A stretch of 64,000 nt of DNA from G963663365 sp963663365 (lineage in GTDB: Bacteria; Hinthialibacterota; Hinthialibacteria; Hinthialibacterales; G963663365), in NCBI GenBank assembly GCA_963663365.2, contig CAXXIH010000008.1, positions 2,356,001-2,420,000 on the forward strand, given 5' to 3'. The translations under genes were made by a program, and so were the position numbers. Below the pieces are notes generated by a model that saw only the letters and a program-made list of their open reading frames with translations, did no database searches and was not told the origin of the DNA. The first letter of the stretch is position 1, and every line of letters begins with the position of its first letter. This document shows, piece by piece, positions 51,924 through 61,492 of this stretch.

Positions 51924-52763
51924 CTATTTCAAACTCGACTGGGAATCCTCGCCATCGGCCGCTAACGATTTCTTTGCTTCACCATATTTCCGGAGATCGT
52001 AGGATTTGTCGAAAACAAAGAGCAGCAAAATCGCCCCCGCAAATACAAAATAACCGGGAACCGTAAGTTCAGCTTTCAAACCTAAAGATGCTGCCCCTCC
52101 GCTATATAGACTCCGTGCAAGCCAATAGACAGCAATAACAGAAACCAAGCTCACAACGCCCCGTGTCCACCACATTCCATCGCGTAAAAATTCATCTTGC
52201 GCGGCATGCACAGCGGAGAAAGCCGCAAGACACGCCAAAACCGCGATAATGCATGAGAAATACCGCATACGGGCAAGTTGCTGCAAATAGACGCCTTCAT
52301 CTTGTTCGCTGAGCGACAGTGGGATTAGTGCTTCTGACAGCAGTAAAACATCACGGATATCATCAAAATTTTGGACGATATTGTCCCGCCATTGTTCGAC
52401 GGCACGAGCAGTCCGCTCTAAGACCGTCCAATCCGGCCAAATCTCTAGCAAAGCCACCGCACGTTCATTCCATAAGGCCTGCCATTGCTGGGCCAGACCG
52501 GGATCGCCGGTCCATTCCGGACAGTCCATCCGAAATTCGACATGGTCCACATCGTTCCTAGCCTCAAGACGTCCCACAAGCGCATCGATATGGCTTGAGG
52601 TTAGTCCAGGCACCGTCAGGGCCTGCAAGACAACCTGAGAGTCGGCCCAATCCTGTAATTGCGCCAAAGACTCGCTTTCCGATGTGCGGTCGGCACTTAT
52701 ACCTAAGGCGAGCAGCAGAAACGCCACGCTCGCTCCATAAAGCACACTTCGAAACATACACAC
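51924..52763 (-). CDS. FtsX-like four-helix membrane protein
   Basis: 279 residues with four predicted membrane helices in FtsX order: one N-terminal (SVLYGASVAFLLLALGIS), an external domain of about 145 residues (LQDWADSQVVLQALTVPGLT, VDHVEFRMDCPEWTGD), then three helices (FSCIIAVLACLAAFSAVHA, VVSLVSVIAVYWLARSLY, YFVFAGAILLLFVFDKS). The topology, the V-x-x-V-x-F ECD motif and the place directly before envC and ctpA support a divergent FtsX. The family assignment is inferred, because the primary sequence is weakly similar. No ftsE ATPase gene is adjacent. Ends 12 bases before the envC-like start. Confidence 0.6.
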   Translation of the reverse strand: MCMFRSVLYGASVAFLLLALGISADRTSESESLAQLQDWADSQVVLQALTVPGLTSSHIDALVGRLEARNDVDHVEFRMDCPEWTGDPGLAQQWQALWNERAVALLEIWPDWTVLERTARAVEQWRDNIVQNFDDIRDVLLLSEALIPLSLSEQDEGVYLQQLARMRYFSCIIAVLACLAAFSAVHAAQDEFLRDGMWWTRGVVSLVSVIAVYWLARSLYSGGAASLGLKAELTVPGYFVFAGAILLLFVFDKSYDLRKYGEAKKSLAADGEDSQSSLK

Positions 52764-53172
52764 TCCTTATGGGATGCCGGTTGATACTTGCGGTAGACAA
52801 GCCCGGCTGGATTCCGGAACACCCTAATTCAACCTTAAGTGGCTGGTAAAACTAGGGATATCGTATGCTTCCCGATAAAAATGGAAAGACAAAATCGTCC
52901 CCAAATCCGTGAATGTTCAAAAAAGATTGGCTGGGGCGCGCATTAACGCCGCGCTCTGCGTTAACGATTTTAACCGGCAAAACGTATCAGCACTTCGCCT
53001 CAAAATAACAAGAACCAATGAAAAAACGAGATGGGAGCCTAAGTCTGTTGCGCAGATTCACGGGCAGCCCCACACTTGCAGGCAAACGTGATTGTACGTG
53101 CATCATTGAATGGCGCCGTTTGGCTGCTAGGTTTCATGTTCTTTCACTGCTCTCTATGAGGAGATTGGGATC
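52764..53172. other. Divergent intergenic region between the FtsX-like and aspS genes
   Basis: TTAACGC (52943-52949) and GCGTTAA (52958-52964) form a 7-base stem with an 8-base loop. A 31-codon frame (ATG 52913 to TAA 53008, MFKKDWLGRALTPRSALTIL) overlaps this hairpin and has no ribosome site. The aspS promoter should be here; no clear -35/-10 pair identified. No T-box-like structure seen. Confidence 0.35.
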
Positions 53173-54927
53173 ATGCGTAGGACCCACTATTGCGGCGATT
53201 TGCGCCGCGCAAATATCGGCTCCACCGTCCGCTTGGATGGTTGGGTATGGCATTGGCGGGATCACGGCGGGATCGTTTTTATCGACCTGCGTGACCGTAC
53301 AGGACACTCACAACTGGTATTCGATCCGGATATTGATGCCAATCTCCACCAAATCAGCAACCGGCTGCGAAGCGAAGATGTCATCGGTATCACCGGCACA
53401 GTGCGTGAACGGCCTGAAGGAACAATCAATCCGGACATTCCCACCGGTGAGATTGAAATCGTGGTCTCGGAATTGATCGTTCACTCGAAATCCAAAACAC
53501 CACCCATGGAAATCGAAGATCACGTCAATATCAACGAGGATATTCGTTTGCAACGGCGTTATATCGATATGCGCCGTCCGGCCATGCGTAACCGCATCAT
53601 GGACCGCAGCAAAATAACCATGATTGTGCGCAGATTTTTCGATGAAGAGGGATTCCTTGAAATCGAAACCCCGATCCTGGGCAAAGCCACGCCGGAAGGT
53701 GCGCGTGACTACCTTGTCCCCAGCCGGGTCAATCCCGGTGAGTTTTTTGCGCTTCCTCAATCGCCGCAGATCTACAAACAGCTTTTTATGGTGGCTGGTC
53801 TTGACCGCTATTTCCAACTCGCGCGCTGCATGCGCGATGAGGATCTTCGCGCTGATCGCCAGCCGGAATTTACCCAAATCGACTGCGAACTTTCCTTTAT
53901 TACACCCGAAGATATTTACGAAATCTTCGAAAAGATGGCCGCCAGAATTTGGAAAGACTTTTTAGATATCGAATTACCGCGGCCTTTCCCCCGTCTTTCC
54001 TATGAAGAAGCCATGGAACGTTACGGCTCCGATAAACCGGATACGCGTTTTGAAATGGAGCTGGTGGATGTAACCGATATCGCCAAAGCCAGCGAGTTCA
54101 AAGTATTTTGTTCCGTGGCGGAGTCAGGCGGAGCGATCAAAGGCATCAACTGCAAAGGCGGCGCGGAAATCTCCCGCACGAAAATCGATGGACTGACAAA
54201 AAACGTCGGCGTCTATGGCGCCAAAGGCCTGGCTTGGATGAAAGTCAGCGATGCCGGTCTTGAATCGAACATCGTCAAATTCTTCTCGGTAGAACAACAA
54301 AAAGAATTGCTCAAACGTTTTGCAGCGGAACCGGGCGACTTATTGCTGTTTGTGGCCGACCAAAAGAAAGTCGTCTATGCCGCACTGGGTTGGCTGCGTT
54401 GCCATCTCGCAGCGGAGCGTGGTTTGATTGACAAAAACAAATGGAGTTTCCTTTGGGTTGTCGATTTCCCCATGTTCGAACCGGATGAAAAAGGCAATCC
54501 GACTCCGCTTCACCATCCGTTCACATCACCTCATGAAGACGACCTCGACAAGCTGGAAAGCGATCCGCTCAGCATGCGTTCCTGGGCATACGATATGGTC
54601 TTGAACGGATTTGAAATCGGAGGTGGCTCAATCCGTATCCACCGTTCGGATGTGCAAAAACGCGTCTTTAATGCGCTCGGCATATCCGATGAAGATGCAG
54701 CACTTAAATTCGGCTTCCTGTTAGAAGCCCTGCAGTACGGCGCACCGCCACACGGCGGCATTGCTTTCGGATTTGATAGAATCGTTATGCTGCTAACCGG
54801 ACAAGATAATATTCGTGAAGTGATTCCCTTCCCGAAAACCCAGAACGCCCGCGATCTTATGTCCGGCGCGCCTACACCAGTGGATGAAGAACAACTACGC
54901 GAAGCAGCCATCCGCTTAAGACTGTAA
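53173..54927 (+). CDS. aspS: Aspartyl-tRNA synthetase (bacterial type)
   Basis: 584 residues, full length; GAGGAG 9 bases before ATG 53173. OB-fold anticodon-binding domain (GSTVRLDGWVWHWRDHGGIV), class II motif 2 RYFQLARCMRDEDLRADRQP and motif 3 GIAFGFDRIVMLLTGQDNIR, GAD insertion around 280-420. Attaches Asp to tRNA-Asp (or also tRNA-Asn if non-discriminating; not decidable here). The catalytic segment PQSPQIYKQLFMVAGLDRYF is normal. Terminator at 54962-54996 follows. Confidence 0.96.
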   Translation: MRRTHYCGDLRRANIGSTVRLDGWVWHWRDHGGIVFIDLRDRTGHSQLVFDPDIDANLHQISNRLRSEDVIGITGTVRERPEGTINPDIPTGEIEIVVSELIVHSKSKTPPMEIEDHVNINEDIRLQRRYIDMRRPAMRNRIMDRSKITMIVRRFFDEEGFLEIETPILGKATPEGARDYLVPSRVNPGEFFALPQSPQIYKQLFMVAGLDRYFQLARCMRDEDLRADRQPEFTQIDCELSFITPEDIYEIFEKMAARIWKDFLDIELPRPFPRLSYEEAMERYGSDKPDTRFEMELVDVTDIAKASEFKVFCSVAESGGAIKGINCKGGAEISRTKIDGLTKNVGVYGAKGLAWMKVSDAGLESNIVKFFSVEQQKELLKRFAAEPGDLLLFVADQKKVVYAALGWLRCHLAAERGLIDKNKWSFLWVVDFPMFEPDEKGNPTPLHHPFTSPHEDDLDKLESDPLSMRSWAYDMVLNGFEIGGGSIRIHRSDVQKRVFNALGISDEDAALKFGFLLEALQYGAPPHGGIAFGFDRIVMLLTGQDNIREVIPFPKTQNARDLMSGAPTPVDEEQLREAAIRLRL

Positions 54928-54961
54928 TTGAGTGGTTTTGAAAAATATTGATCCGGCAAAA

Positions 54962-54996
54962 AAGGGCGGTGTTAAAAAACGCCGCCCTTCTCTTTT
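54962..54996 (+). terminator. Rho-independent terminator after aspS
   Basis: AAGGGCGGTGTT (54962-54973) pairs with AACGCCGCCCTT (54978-54989) with one G-U, then CTCTTTTTT. Fully typical. Confidence 0.88.
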
Positions 54997-55060
54997 TTAG
55001 TATTTTAAAATTGAGTCAACCGCAGTTCAGCGTAAAAGACTCTCCCTGCATTCTACATAC

Positions 55061-56113
55061 TCAACGCTCAGAGTACTTCTCCCACTCCTTCACCTCGGCG
55101 GGCTCCGTCAGGTCGCTAATATCCCAAATCATTACCCGGCCCCCGCCGGTGGTTAATACCTTGGTTCCGTCAGGGGAGAAGTCTACGGAACTTCCACTTC
55201 CTGGGAATTCGAATGAACGCAATTCTTCCCCTGTTTCTGCATCGAACAGCAATGCCGTATTTTCGAGTTGGAGATATCCCCAATAGTCCATCCCCAATAG
55301 TACCATGCTTGCATCAGGCGAAACCGCCGCGGTAATGCACCAGTCGTCTACGTAGCTTTTATATTGGTCATCGTCTACATTCGACAATTTAACGTGATAC
55401 TCATATCCCCATGTAAGTATTTTTTTGCTATTATCCGATATGGCAGCTCCAAAAAGATAATGGCCCCCTGTACGAATATACCTCATTTGTTCGAGTGTGG
55501 TTGTGGAGTAAACTCCCAGTGTAGTGTCTGACCACTCGTCTGCTCCTATTATGAAAAACTTTCCATCCTGCGAAAATTCTGTGGCCACAATTCTATCAAG
55601 TCCGATAAATTCGTATTCTTGAATACGCTCCCCGGTAGTCGCATTAAATAGAAAAACTGTCGCGGGATAATGAACTGCTCCGATGAGAACCATGGAATTG
55701 TCTGGTGAGATGGCGGTCGTCGAAATGATAAACGGACTTTCATAAGTCTGTAAAAGATTACCGGTTTTAATTTCACGCATTTCAAGTGTAAGCCCATTTC
55801 CCACCAATATGGCTTCCCCATCTAACGTCAGCGCAATAGCCCCAGCTCCCGGCACGGAGCGAAGCAATTCCCCGGTAGTCGCATCCCAAAATAGAATTTC
55901 TTCAAAACAAGTCACGACTTCTTTGCCATCCGGCGTAAACTTTGCATAGCCGGTATCCTTCTGCAGAATACCTTGACCGATCTCCAATATCGGTTGCGGT
56001 GGTTCATCTTGAGACCAAGCCGAAGTGGATAGTAATAAAATGAGACAGAAAAGATATTGAGAATTGGTGATCAATAACGATGTACGAGATTTGAGGATAG
56101 AATTAATTTTCAT
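55061..56113 (-). CDS. Secreted WD40-like beta-propeller protein
   Basis: 350 residues. AGGAGGG lies 6 bases before ATG 56113; a signal peptide (LFCLILLLSTSAWSQDE) follows. The body repeats about seven WD-type blades: AKFTPDGKEVVTCFEEILFW, TTAISPDNSMVLIGAVHYPA, TEFSQDGKFFIIGADEWSD, AAVSPDASMVLLGMDYWGYL and SVDFSPDGTKVLTTGGGRVM, each with the D-G/S-P-D turn. A protein-interaction or binding propeller outside the cytoplasm. Function unknown. Convergent with aspS. Confidence 0.82.
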   Translation of the reverse strand: MKINSILKSRTSLLITNSQYLFCLILLLSTSAWSQDEPPQPILEIGQGILQKDTGYAKFTPDGKEVVTCFEEILFWDATTGELLRSVPGAGAIALTLDGEAILVGNGLTLEMREIKTGNLLQTYESPFIISTTAISPDNSMVLIGAVHYPATVFLFNATTGERIQEYEFIGLDRIVATEFSQDGKFFIIGADEWSDTTLGVYSTTTLEQMRYIRTGGHYLFGAAISDNSKKILTWGYEYHVKLSNVDDDQYKSYVDDWCITAAVSPDASMVLLGMDYWGYLQLENTALLFDAETGEELRSFEFPGSGSSVDFSPDGTKVLTTGGGRVMIWDISDLTEPAEVKEWEKYSER

Positions 56114-56288
56114 AGTACCCTCCTAAGGGAGAACATCTGTAATCTAAATTATCATATAGGAGGGGTGTTTGACAATAAAAAATCTCAAACACGAATATGG
56201 AAGGCATCATTTCGCCAATTGAGGAAAAAGATCACAGTAGATATGCAAAATTCACCGGATTTTCATACGTGCCAATTGCACAAAAAAG

Positions 56289-56311
56289 GGCGGGTGATAA
56301 CTTCACCCGCC
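56289..56311. terminator. Bidirectional intrinsic terminator
   Basis: GGCGGGTGA (56289-56297), loop TAACT, TCACCCGCC (56303-56311). Read leftward it is followed by CCTTTTTTG; read rightward by TTTATCTTTTTT. It lies behind the leftward radical SAM gene, so it ends that transcript. Confidence 0.8.
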
Positions 56312-56343
56312 TTTATCTTTTTTGGGGTTATTTCAAAACCGAT

Positions 56344-57840
56344 TTATGAAGCCGCGACGGTTGAGCTGTCATGATCCTCGCTCAACCGGCGGGTTTGGCG
56401 GCGTACGATATGTTTGAATGTCTGCCAAGTAGCCCGGGGACGGCCAAGAACCCGTTTGAAGTGGTGGGCGCTCTTAAAGGGCCGGAAGAGTTTATGCCAA
56501 TCCCACTCGTTATAAGCCATCTTTAGTGCATTTTCCAAATCTTCGGGGCTTAGCTCTTCGGTACACACCACAGCCGTATTGCTGCCGTCGTATTGGTTAT
56601 AGTCATCGGTCAGCAGATGCCCCGCTTCCACCATCTGTTTGTAGAAACGAGATCCCGGATAGGGAGTCATAATCGAAAACTGTACGGTTTCCGGATCCAG
56701 ACGTTTGGCGAAGTCGATGGTCTGCCTAACAGTCTTCCAGGTTTCACCCGGCAATCCGAATGAGAATGTAAGATGCTGCCGGATTCCCAGCTCGCGGGTA
56801 ATCGCGACGGTCGCTTCCACTTTGCTTAAATCCAAACCTTTATCCGCCGCATCCACAAGTTCCTGGCTGGCCGATTCCACTCCATACTTAATTCCAATTA
56901 ATCCGGAGTCGCGCATCGCCATAAGTGTTTCTCGGTCCGATGTATCCGCGCGGCACATCGCCGCCCAAGGCAGATGGATATTCCGCCGTTGAAGTTCTTC
57001 GCAAATTTTAAGAATACGTTTTTTGCCGATATTGAACGTGTCGTCATCAAAATAGAACGACCGGAATCCCCACTCTTTTACGCAATATTCGATCTCATCC
57101 ACAATGTCGATAGAGTCGCGGGTACGATAGGTATTATTGCCGTACATCAATTGAGGCCATGCACAGAAATTACACCGGAACGGACACCCACGGCTGGCCC
57201 ACATTTGCAAACTGGGTTCGGGGATGCCTCCGGGAAGATCGTAATAGTTATGCATGGGGAGATGTTTGCGCGCAGGCCACGGTAACTCATCCAGGCTCTT
57301 GATGCTTTCAGCGCGGGGATTAATTCGGCCCGAACCATCAGGAAGCCGGAGACCGATGCCGTGCATTTCAGAAACATCTTCACCGGCATCAAGGGCTCTG
57401 ACCAAACCAAGCAAGGTCACGTCATATTCGCCTTGCAGCACAAAATCGACATCCAAGCATTTTTCGAGAAACGCCGGTTCATGCATCTCCACATGAGGTC
57501 CGGCAAATGCAATCCGGCAACCGGGGCACCCCGCTTTGATTGCCCGGGCCTGGCGCAGGTCAACATCCAAGGAAGCGGTCGATACTTCCAACACAACCAA
57601 ATCCGGCCCAAAGTCCACGGCGCGTTTGATAAACACATCTTCTAAGATGCGTTCGGCGATCCCATCAATCAAACAACACGCATAGCCATCGCGCTCCAAC
57701 AAAGCTGTGGCATATCCCAAATAAAAGGGAAATGGCATATACCGGGAGCATTCTTCCTCGAAATGGGGCCACCGTGAACCTGCACGTACACCATAAAAGC
57801 CGGGGCGGCTCCAGGGTCCGTTTCCTAGAAAAATCTTCAT
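56344..57840 (-). CDS. B12-binding domain radical SAM protein
   Basis: 498 residues from ATG 57840 (GGGAGAG 8 bases upstream). N-terminal cobalamin-binding domain (about 30-165: FPFYLGYATALLERDGYACC, FGPDLVVLEVSTASLDVDLR). Radical SAM core at about 195-400 with SRGCPFRCNFCAWPQLMYGN, the 4Fe-4S ligands C-x3-C-x2-C, and DDDTFNIGKKRILKICEELQ. C-terminal about 100 residues: SIMTPYPGSRFYKQMVEAGH. Such enzymes (BchE/MiaB-like distant relatives) do radical methylation or rearrangement in lipid, hopanoid or glycan biosynthesis. Its own substrate is unknown. Downstream of the Yip1-like gene with a 45-base gap. Confidence 0.9.
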   Translation of the reverse strand: MKIFLGNGPWSRPGFYGVRAGSRWPHFEEECSRYMPFPFYLGYATALLERDGYACCLIDGIAERILEDVFIKRAVDFGPDLVVLEVSTASLDVDLRQARAIKAGCPGCRIAFAGPHVEMHEPAFLEKCLDVDFVLQGEYDVTLLGLVRALDAGEDVSEMHGIGLRLPDGSGRINPRAESIKSLDELPWPARKHLPMHNYYDLPGGIPEPSLQMWASRGCPFRCNFCAWPQLMYGNNTYRTRDSIDIVDEIEYCVKEWGFRSFYFDDDTFNIGKKRILKICEELQRRNIHLPWAAMCRADTSDRETLMAMRDSGLIGIKYGVESASQELVDAADKGLDLSKVEATVAITRELGIRQHLTFSFGLPGETWKTVRQTIDFAKRLDPETVQFSIMTPYPGSRFYKQMVEAGHLLTDDYNQYDGSNTAVVCTEELSPEDLENALKMAYNEWDWHKLFRPFKSAHHFKRVLGRPRATWQTFKHIVRRQTRRLSEDHDSSTVAAS

Positions 57841-57885
57841 CAATTCATCTCTCCCGCCGCCGAAAGCAGGCAGCGCCCACGGAGT

Positions 57886-58767
57886 CTACGAAATCATCAG
57901 GCCAATGCCAAGAAGCCTAATAAGCACTGGCAACAGCCAGAGTAGGAGGGGAGCCACCCCCACCAGCAGAGCCTTGCCGACAGAAAGCCGTTGGGCGATC
58001 TGCAAGCCGCGTACGTTGAGGGCAATCGAAGCCAGAACCGAGACTAACGCTCCGACAACCGGCACGAGCAATAAAATCCGCCCGGCCATGGCGTAACAGC
58101 GGACCTGCAGCGTCACCATAAAGTCCTTCCGGACATCATTAGGATCGGCATCGCGGCGCTCACGCATCCGATGCAAAAGAAACTGTTGAACAAAAGAACC
58201 CGCCAATACTTCAAAAAGAATGAATTGAATGGGAATCACAATCAGCAAGGCATAAAAGGTCCCCATTGTGTCAAATTCTGTTGGCATAGATTCAAGCAGC
58301 TTGGTATAGAATTGTTGGAAAGCGGGAGGGAGCTGGTTCTGTGTTTCAGCCCATTTCGAATAGAAAGGCAAAAACCAGAACGCAATCGCCGCATTCAACA
58401 AATGACCGGGAATCATGAAAAAGAGCAGCAAAATCGTGAATTTTAGTGGTCTTTCAGGCTTTTCTTCGTCGTTTATCTTTGAAAAAAAGGACCTCGGATA
58501 GCGGAAGATCGCCCAGAGCGTCGCTAAAAAAGCCCGAACCAGACCAATCCTGGATAATGCCTGCCAGGGAATCTGACCGGAAACCGGAGACTGGCCTTCG
58601 CCATCCTCAGCCTGCTCAGTCCCTTCTGCATCGCCGGGTTGGATTCCAATTAGACCGCGCCAACACGGCTCACAAAAAAATTCCCCTTCCACCAACAATC
58701 CATCTCCATCTGGAAAGGAACCATGGCATTCACAGCAGGCTATGGTGGACCTTGATTCGTCACTCAC
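57886..58767 (-). CDS. Yip1-like membrane protein with N-terminal zinc ribbon
   Basis: 293 residues from GTG 58767 (GGAG 7 bases upstream), overlapping the purN stop by 8 bases (GTGAGTGA). CCECHGSFPDGDG and FFCEPCWRGL are the zinc-ribbon Cys pairs at the N-terminus. After an acidic linker come about five hydrophobic segments, with FTILLLFFMIPGHLLNAAIA, YALLIVIPIQFILFEVLAGS and ALLVGVAPLLLWLLPVLIRL, the layout of YIP1/DUF1282 proteins. Function not known; coupling to purN looks positional only. Confidence 0.78.
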   Translation of the reverse strand: MSDESRSTIACCECHGSFPDGDGLLVEGEFFCEPCWRGLIGIQPGDAEGTEQAEDGEGQSPVSGQIPWQALSRIGLVRAFLATLWAIFRYPRSFFSKINDEEKPERPLKFTILLLFFMIPGHLLNAAIAFWFLPFYSKWAETQNQLPPAFQQFYTKLLESMPTEFDTMGTFYALLIVIPIQFILFEVLAGSFVQQFLLHRMRERRDADPNDVRKDFMVTLQVRCYAMAGRILLLVPVVGALVSVLASIALNVRGLQIAQRLSVGKALLVGVAPLLLWLLPVLIRLLGIGLMIS

Positions 58768-59404
58768 AAACAGTCTCCTCTTCGGGGAGGATACGTACCC
58801 GGCGGCCGTGGACTTCCAGCCGCCCTTGGGCAAATAGCCGGATCGCCTCCGGGTAAAGCTCACGTTCACAGGCCTGAACGCGGTCAGCAAGCGTCTCGGC
58901 GGTATCGTCAAACATCACTTCGACTGGCTTCTGCAAAATGATGGGCCCCGTATCGTAAGCCGTATCGATAAAATGAACGGTCGCTCCTGTATATCGTACA
59001 CCATATTCCAGCACAGCTTCATGAACATGGTGGCCATAAAATCCTTTTCCACAAAACGAGGGGATTAATGCCGGATGGACATTCATTACACGTTGGGCAT
59101 AGTCAGACGGAGGAATAAAAAGAGACATAAACCCTGCCAATACAATAAGATCCGGCTTGTATCGATTCAACACCGCTGCACAATCGCGATTGAAATCCTC
59201 CCACTTCGCTCCTTTTCGAGGGACGATTTCCGTCGGGATTCCGGCCTTTTTAGCCCGTTCTAATCCAAAAGCGTCTTTCCGGCTTGATAAAACAAAAGAG
59301 AATTCAACAGGCAAACGGCCCGCCTGCTGTAAATCGATCAAGTTCTGCAGTGATGTACCGCTGCCTGATAACAGAACTCCAAGTGAGATTGTTTTTCCTG
59401 ACAT
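58760..59404 (-). CDS. purN: Phosphoribosylglycinamide formyltransferase
   Basis: 214 residues, full length. Transfers formyl from 10-formyl-THF to GAR in purine synthesis. LGVLLSGSGTSLQNLIDLQQ is the GAR-binding loop, VMNVHPALIPSFCGKGFYGH contains the catalytic Asn-x-His pair and ATVHFIDTAYDTGPIILQKP the catalytic Asp. No other purine genes are adjacent. ATG 59404 has no clear Shine-Dalgarno sequence. It overlaps the Yip1-like gene by 8 bases. Confidence 0.95.
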   Translation of the reverse strand: MSGKTISLGVLLSGSGTSLQNLIDLQQAGRLPVEFSFVLSSRKDAFGLERAKKAGIPTEIVPRKGAKWEDFNRDCAAVLNRYKPDLIVLAGFMSLFIPPSDYAQRVMNVHPALIPSFCGKGFYGHHVHEAVLEYGVRYTGATVHFIDTAYDTGPIILQKPVEVMFDDTAETLADRVQACERELYPEAIRLFAQGRLEVHGRRVRILPEEETVCE

Positions 59405-59452
59405 AGTGATTGCCTCACCTGAGTATAGACCAAGACCGGCAATTCGATATCC

Positions 59453-61321
59453 CTAAGGCATTGATTGCACAGTGCGGCTGGAAACATCGGTAATTCGCAT
59501 TAGATCATCCGAATCTTGAAGCGCATAGAGACTGCGTTTTACGGGTCTTTCACCGAGCAATACAGTCAAACGCTCTATCTGCTCGGGACTGTTTCGCTCC
59601 AAACGCGAGCCGATTAATAGGACATCAATGCCAAGTTTTCTCAGTTCACCCAGCACACGTTCGCGTCCGCCCTCTTCAAGCCAAACATCCAGCACGGAAT
59701 CGAAAAAGACATCCGGGAAAATCACTTGATGGGGCAGGTGGAATGGATAGCCCATCCGGTAAGCAAAAATACGTGTGTCTGCAGGTAATTTCGCAATCTC
59801 GGCGGCAAAGGGAAGATCCTCGGGATCGATTGTGCCTTGCGCTATAAGCTCTTGGTTATAGGCATTCAGGCATACTGCCACCTGCCCATGCCAATCGATG
59901 CCCGGGTTGATGACGTAGTAATACTTTGATTGCAGTGTCGTTAAAAGCGGCACAAGCAACGCGACAAAGTACAGCCACCGAAAACGAACATACTTCTGCG
60001 CAAGAAGCACGATGGCAATACTGCAAAGAACGGCCAAAACCGGATGCGTTACCGAAAGCAACCGTTCCGCATTCAGCCCCGTCATAAATGTACTGGCTAT
60101 GAGTATCAACAGCATCCCGGCCCATAGGTAAATCCGCCGCCAAAGCACCAATACCAAAAGAAAAAATGCGAACGGCGCCATGCAATACAACACATCGGCA
60201 TTCGCAACCAAGTTTTGTAGTAAACCTGTGTACTCGCGATACCAATTGAGAAGGCTTGAAGATTCGAGTGGAGCAATATGATGGTTCTCCAGCATGACCA
60301 AAGCCGCCTGGTGGTGAAGACCGTCAGATAAGAAAACATCCTCAAGAAAGGGATAAAACGGATTTCCACGCCTAAACCAATTGGCAATCCACCAAGGGAA
60401 GAGCCATAAGACAACACCCACACCATAGAGAAACGGCAAATAAGCCTTTCTCCAATCCCGATGTTTAAGGAATTGAAATAGAAGCAGGAAAAAACAAGGC
60501 ACAAGTCCGAAAAGAACTGCATTCAATTTCGTTGAACATGCCGCGCCCATAAAAACGACGGAATAAAAAAAGCGGCGTTTACGTCTGGTATCAAACCAGC
60601 GCCAAAGTTCCGTATAGCCGAGAAAAACAAAAAGCGCGACATAGAATTGTACATTGGCAATAACGGGAAGCGGCCACCATGTTATTCCGGCGGTTAACAC
60701 AGCAGCCAGAATACCCGCGCGGCGTCCGGCATGACGGGCAGCCGAAGCATACACCCCAAAAAGCAACGGTAAGATTGGAAATACTGAATACAACCGTGCA
60801 TGTACATCCGCATGCCAAGGATCATCCAGCCACAGGACAACAACATAAGGCAGGTGCGAAAACATGGGATAATGGGAGGGAACATTAAACGGAACGTCCG
60901 CTAAGCGGCCTTGCAGCAGCCAATACTTGGGAACATTTAGGTGGTACCAGAGTGAATCAACAAAAGTCTCAGGCCCCAGCGATGACCAAAAGTAAATCCC
61001 GGGAAGCATTACGGCGGGAAGAATTAGAAGTTTGTGCTTCTTAAATACATGCCATCCCTGCCAAAATAGACCGCGAAAATTCCGAAATTGAAAAACAAAA
61101 ACAAACGCAAGAATAAGGAATAAAACCCCAAAAACAAACGAACCATAACCGACCGTTAAACCAGCCAAACCAATAAATAAAGCCGTGACAATAACGCCTG
61201 TCCCAAATGCAGCGGCGGCTCGATAGGCACTGCTTTCGTCCTGCAAATCTTCTCGCAGAACAGCATATCCAATTGACCAAATACCGCCCAAAAACGCTAA
61301 AATGTCAAACGGAAAGAACAT
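59453..61321 (-). CDS. Large GT-C-like membrane protein (putative mannosyl/glycosyltransferase)
   Basis: 622 residues with about 13 hydrophobic segments. FVDSLWYHLNVPKYWLLQGR in the first periplasmic loop and WWIANWFRRGNPFYPFLEDV later are the kind of motifs found in GT-C glycosyltransferases that use lipid-linked sugars, though a clear D-x-D or DE motif is not obvious. C-terminal soluble part (LRKLGIDVLLIGSRLERNSP). Probably a surface-polymer or lipid glycosyltransferase. ATG 61321 has GAAAG just upstream. No neighbouring glycan genes. Confidence 0.65.
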   Translation of the reverse strand: MFFPFDILAFLGGIWSIGYAVLREDLQDESSAYRAAAAFGTGVIVTALFIGLAGLTVGYGSFVFGVLFLILAFVFVFQFRNFRGLFWQGWHVFKKHKLLILPAVMLPGIYFWSSLGPETFVDSLWYHLNVPKYWLLQGRLADVPFNVPSHYPMFSHLPYVVVLWLDDPWHADVHARLYSVFPILPLLFGVYASAARHAGRRAGILAAVLTAGITWWPLPVIANVQFYVALFVFLGYTELWRWFDTRRKRRFFYSVVFMGAACSTKLNAVLFGLVPCFFLLLFQFLKHRDWRKAYLPFLYGVGVVLWLFPWWIANWFRRGNPFYPFLEDVFLSDGLHHQAALVMLENHHIAPLESSSLLNWYREYTGLLQNLVANADVLYCMAPFAFFLLVLVLWRRIYLWAGMLLILIASTFMTGLNAERLLSVTHPVLAVLCSIAIVLLAQKYVRFRWLYFVALLVPLLTTLQSKYYYVINPGIDWHGQVAVCLNAYNQELIAQGTIDPEDLPFAAEIAKLPADTRIFAYRMGYPFHLPHQVIFPDVFFDSVLDVWLEEGGRERVLGELRKLGIDVLLIGSRLERNSPEQIERLTVLLGERPVKRSLYALQDSDDLMRITDVSSRTVQSMP

Positions 61322-61492
61322 GGTTTTAAAACGTAAATCGTCTTTCTTTTATCTGTTCACAGAAAGAACATATTAGAATACTTATAGTAACCCCGCATTG
61401 CTGTAATGCCGCACATTCAATTCAAAGTCCCCTCTGTCATAATAGAAATACGTATTTTAAAAAATAAATGTGACTTGAACTTGAGTTGCTCA
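61322..61492. other. Region upstream of the glycosyltransferase-like gene
   Basis: AT-rich, no genes. GCATT (61398-61402) and AATGC (61408-61412) form a small hairpin. It should contain the leftward promoter of the GT-C-like gene, which I could not pinpoint. Confidence 0.3.

Noticed and set aside
53018..53476. 152-codon plus-strand frame starting MKKRDGSLSLLRRFTG
   Set aside because: Most of it overlaps aspS in another frame. The first 50 codons are mildly protein-like but have no ribosome site.
56165..56374. 69-codon plus-strand frame behind AGGAGGG
   Set aside because: Ribosome site is directly at the start codon, and the frame runs through the bidirectional terminator into the radical SAM gene.
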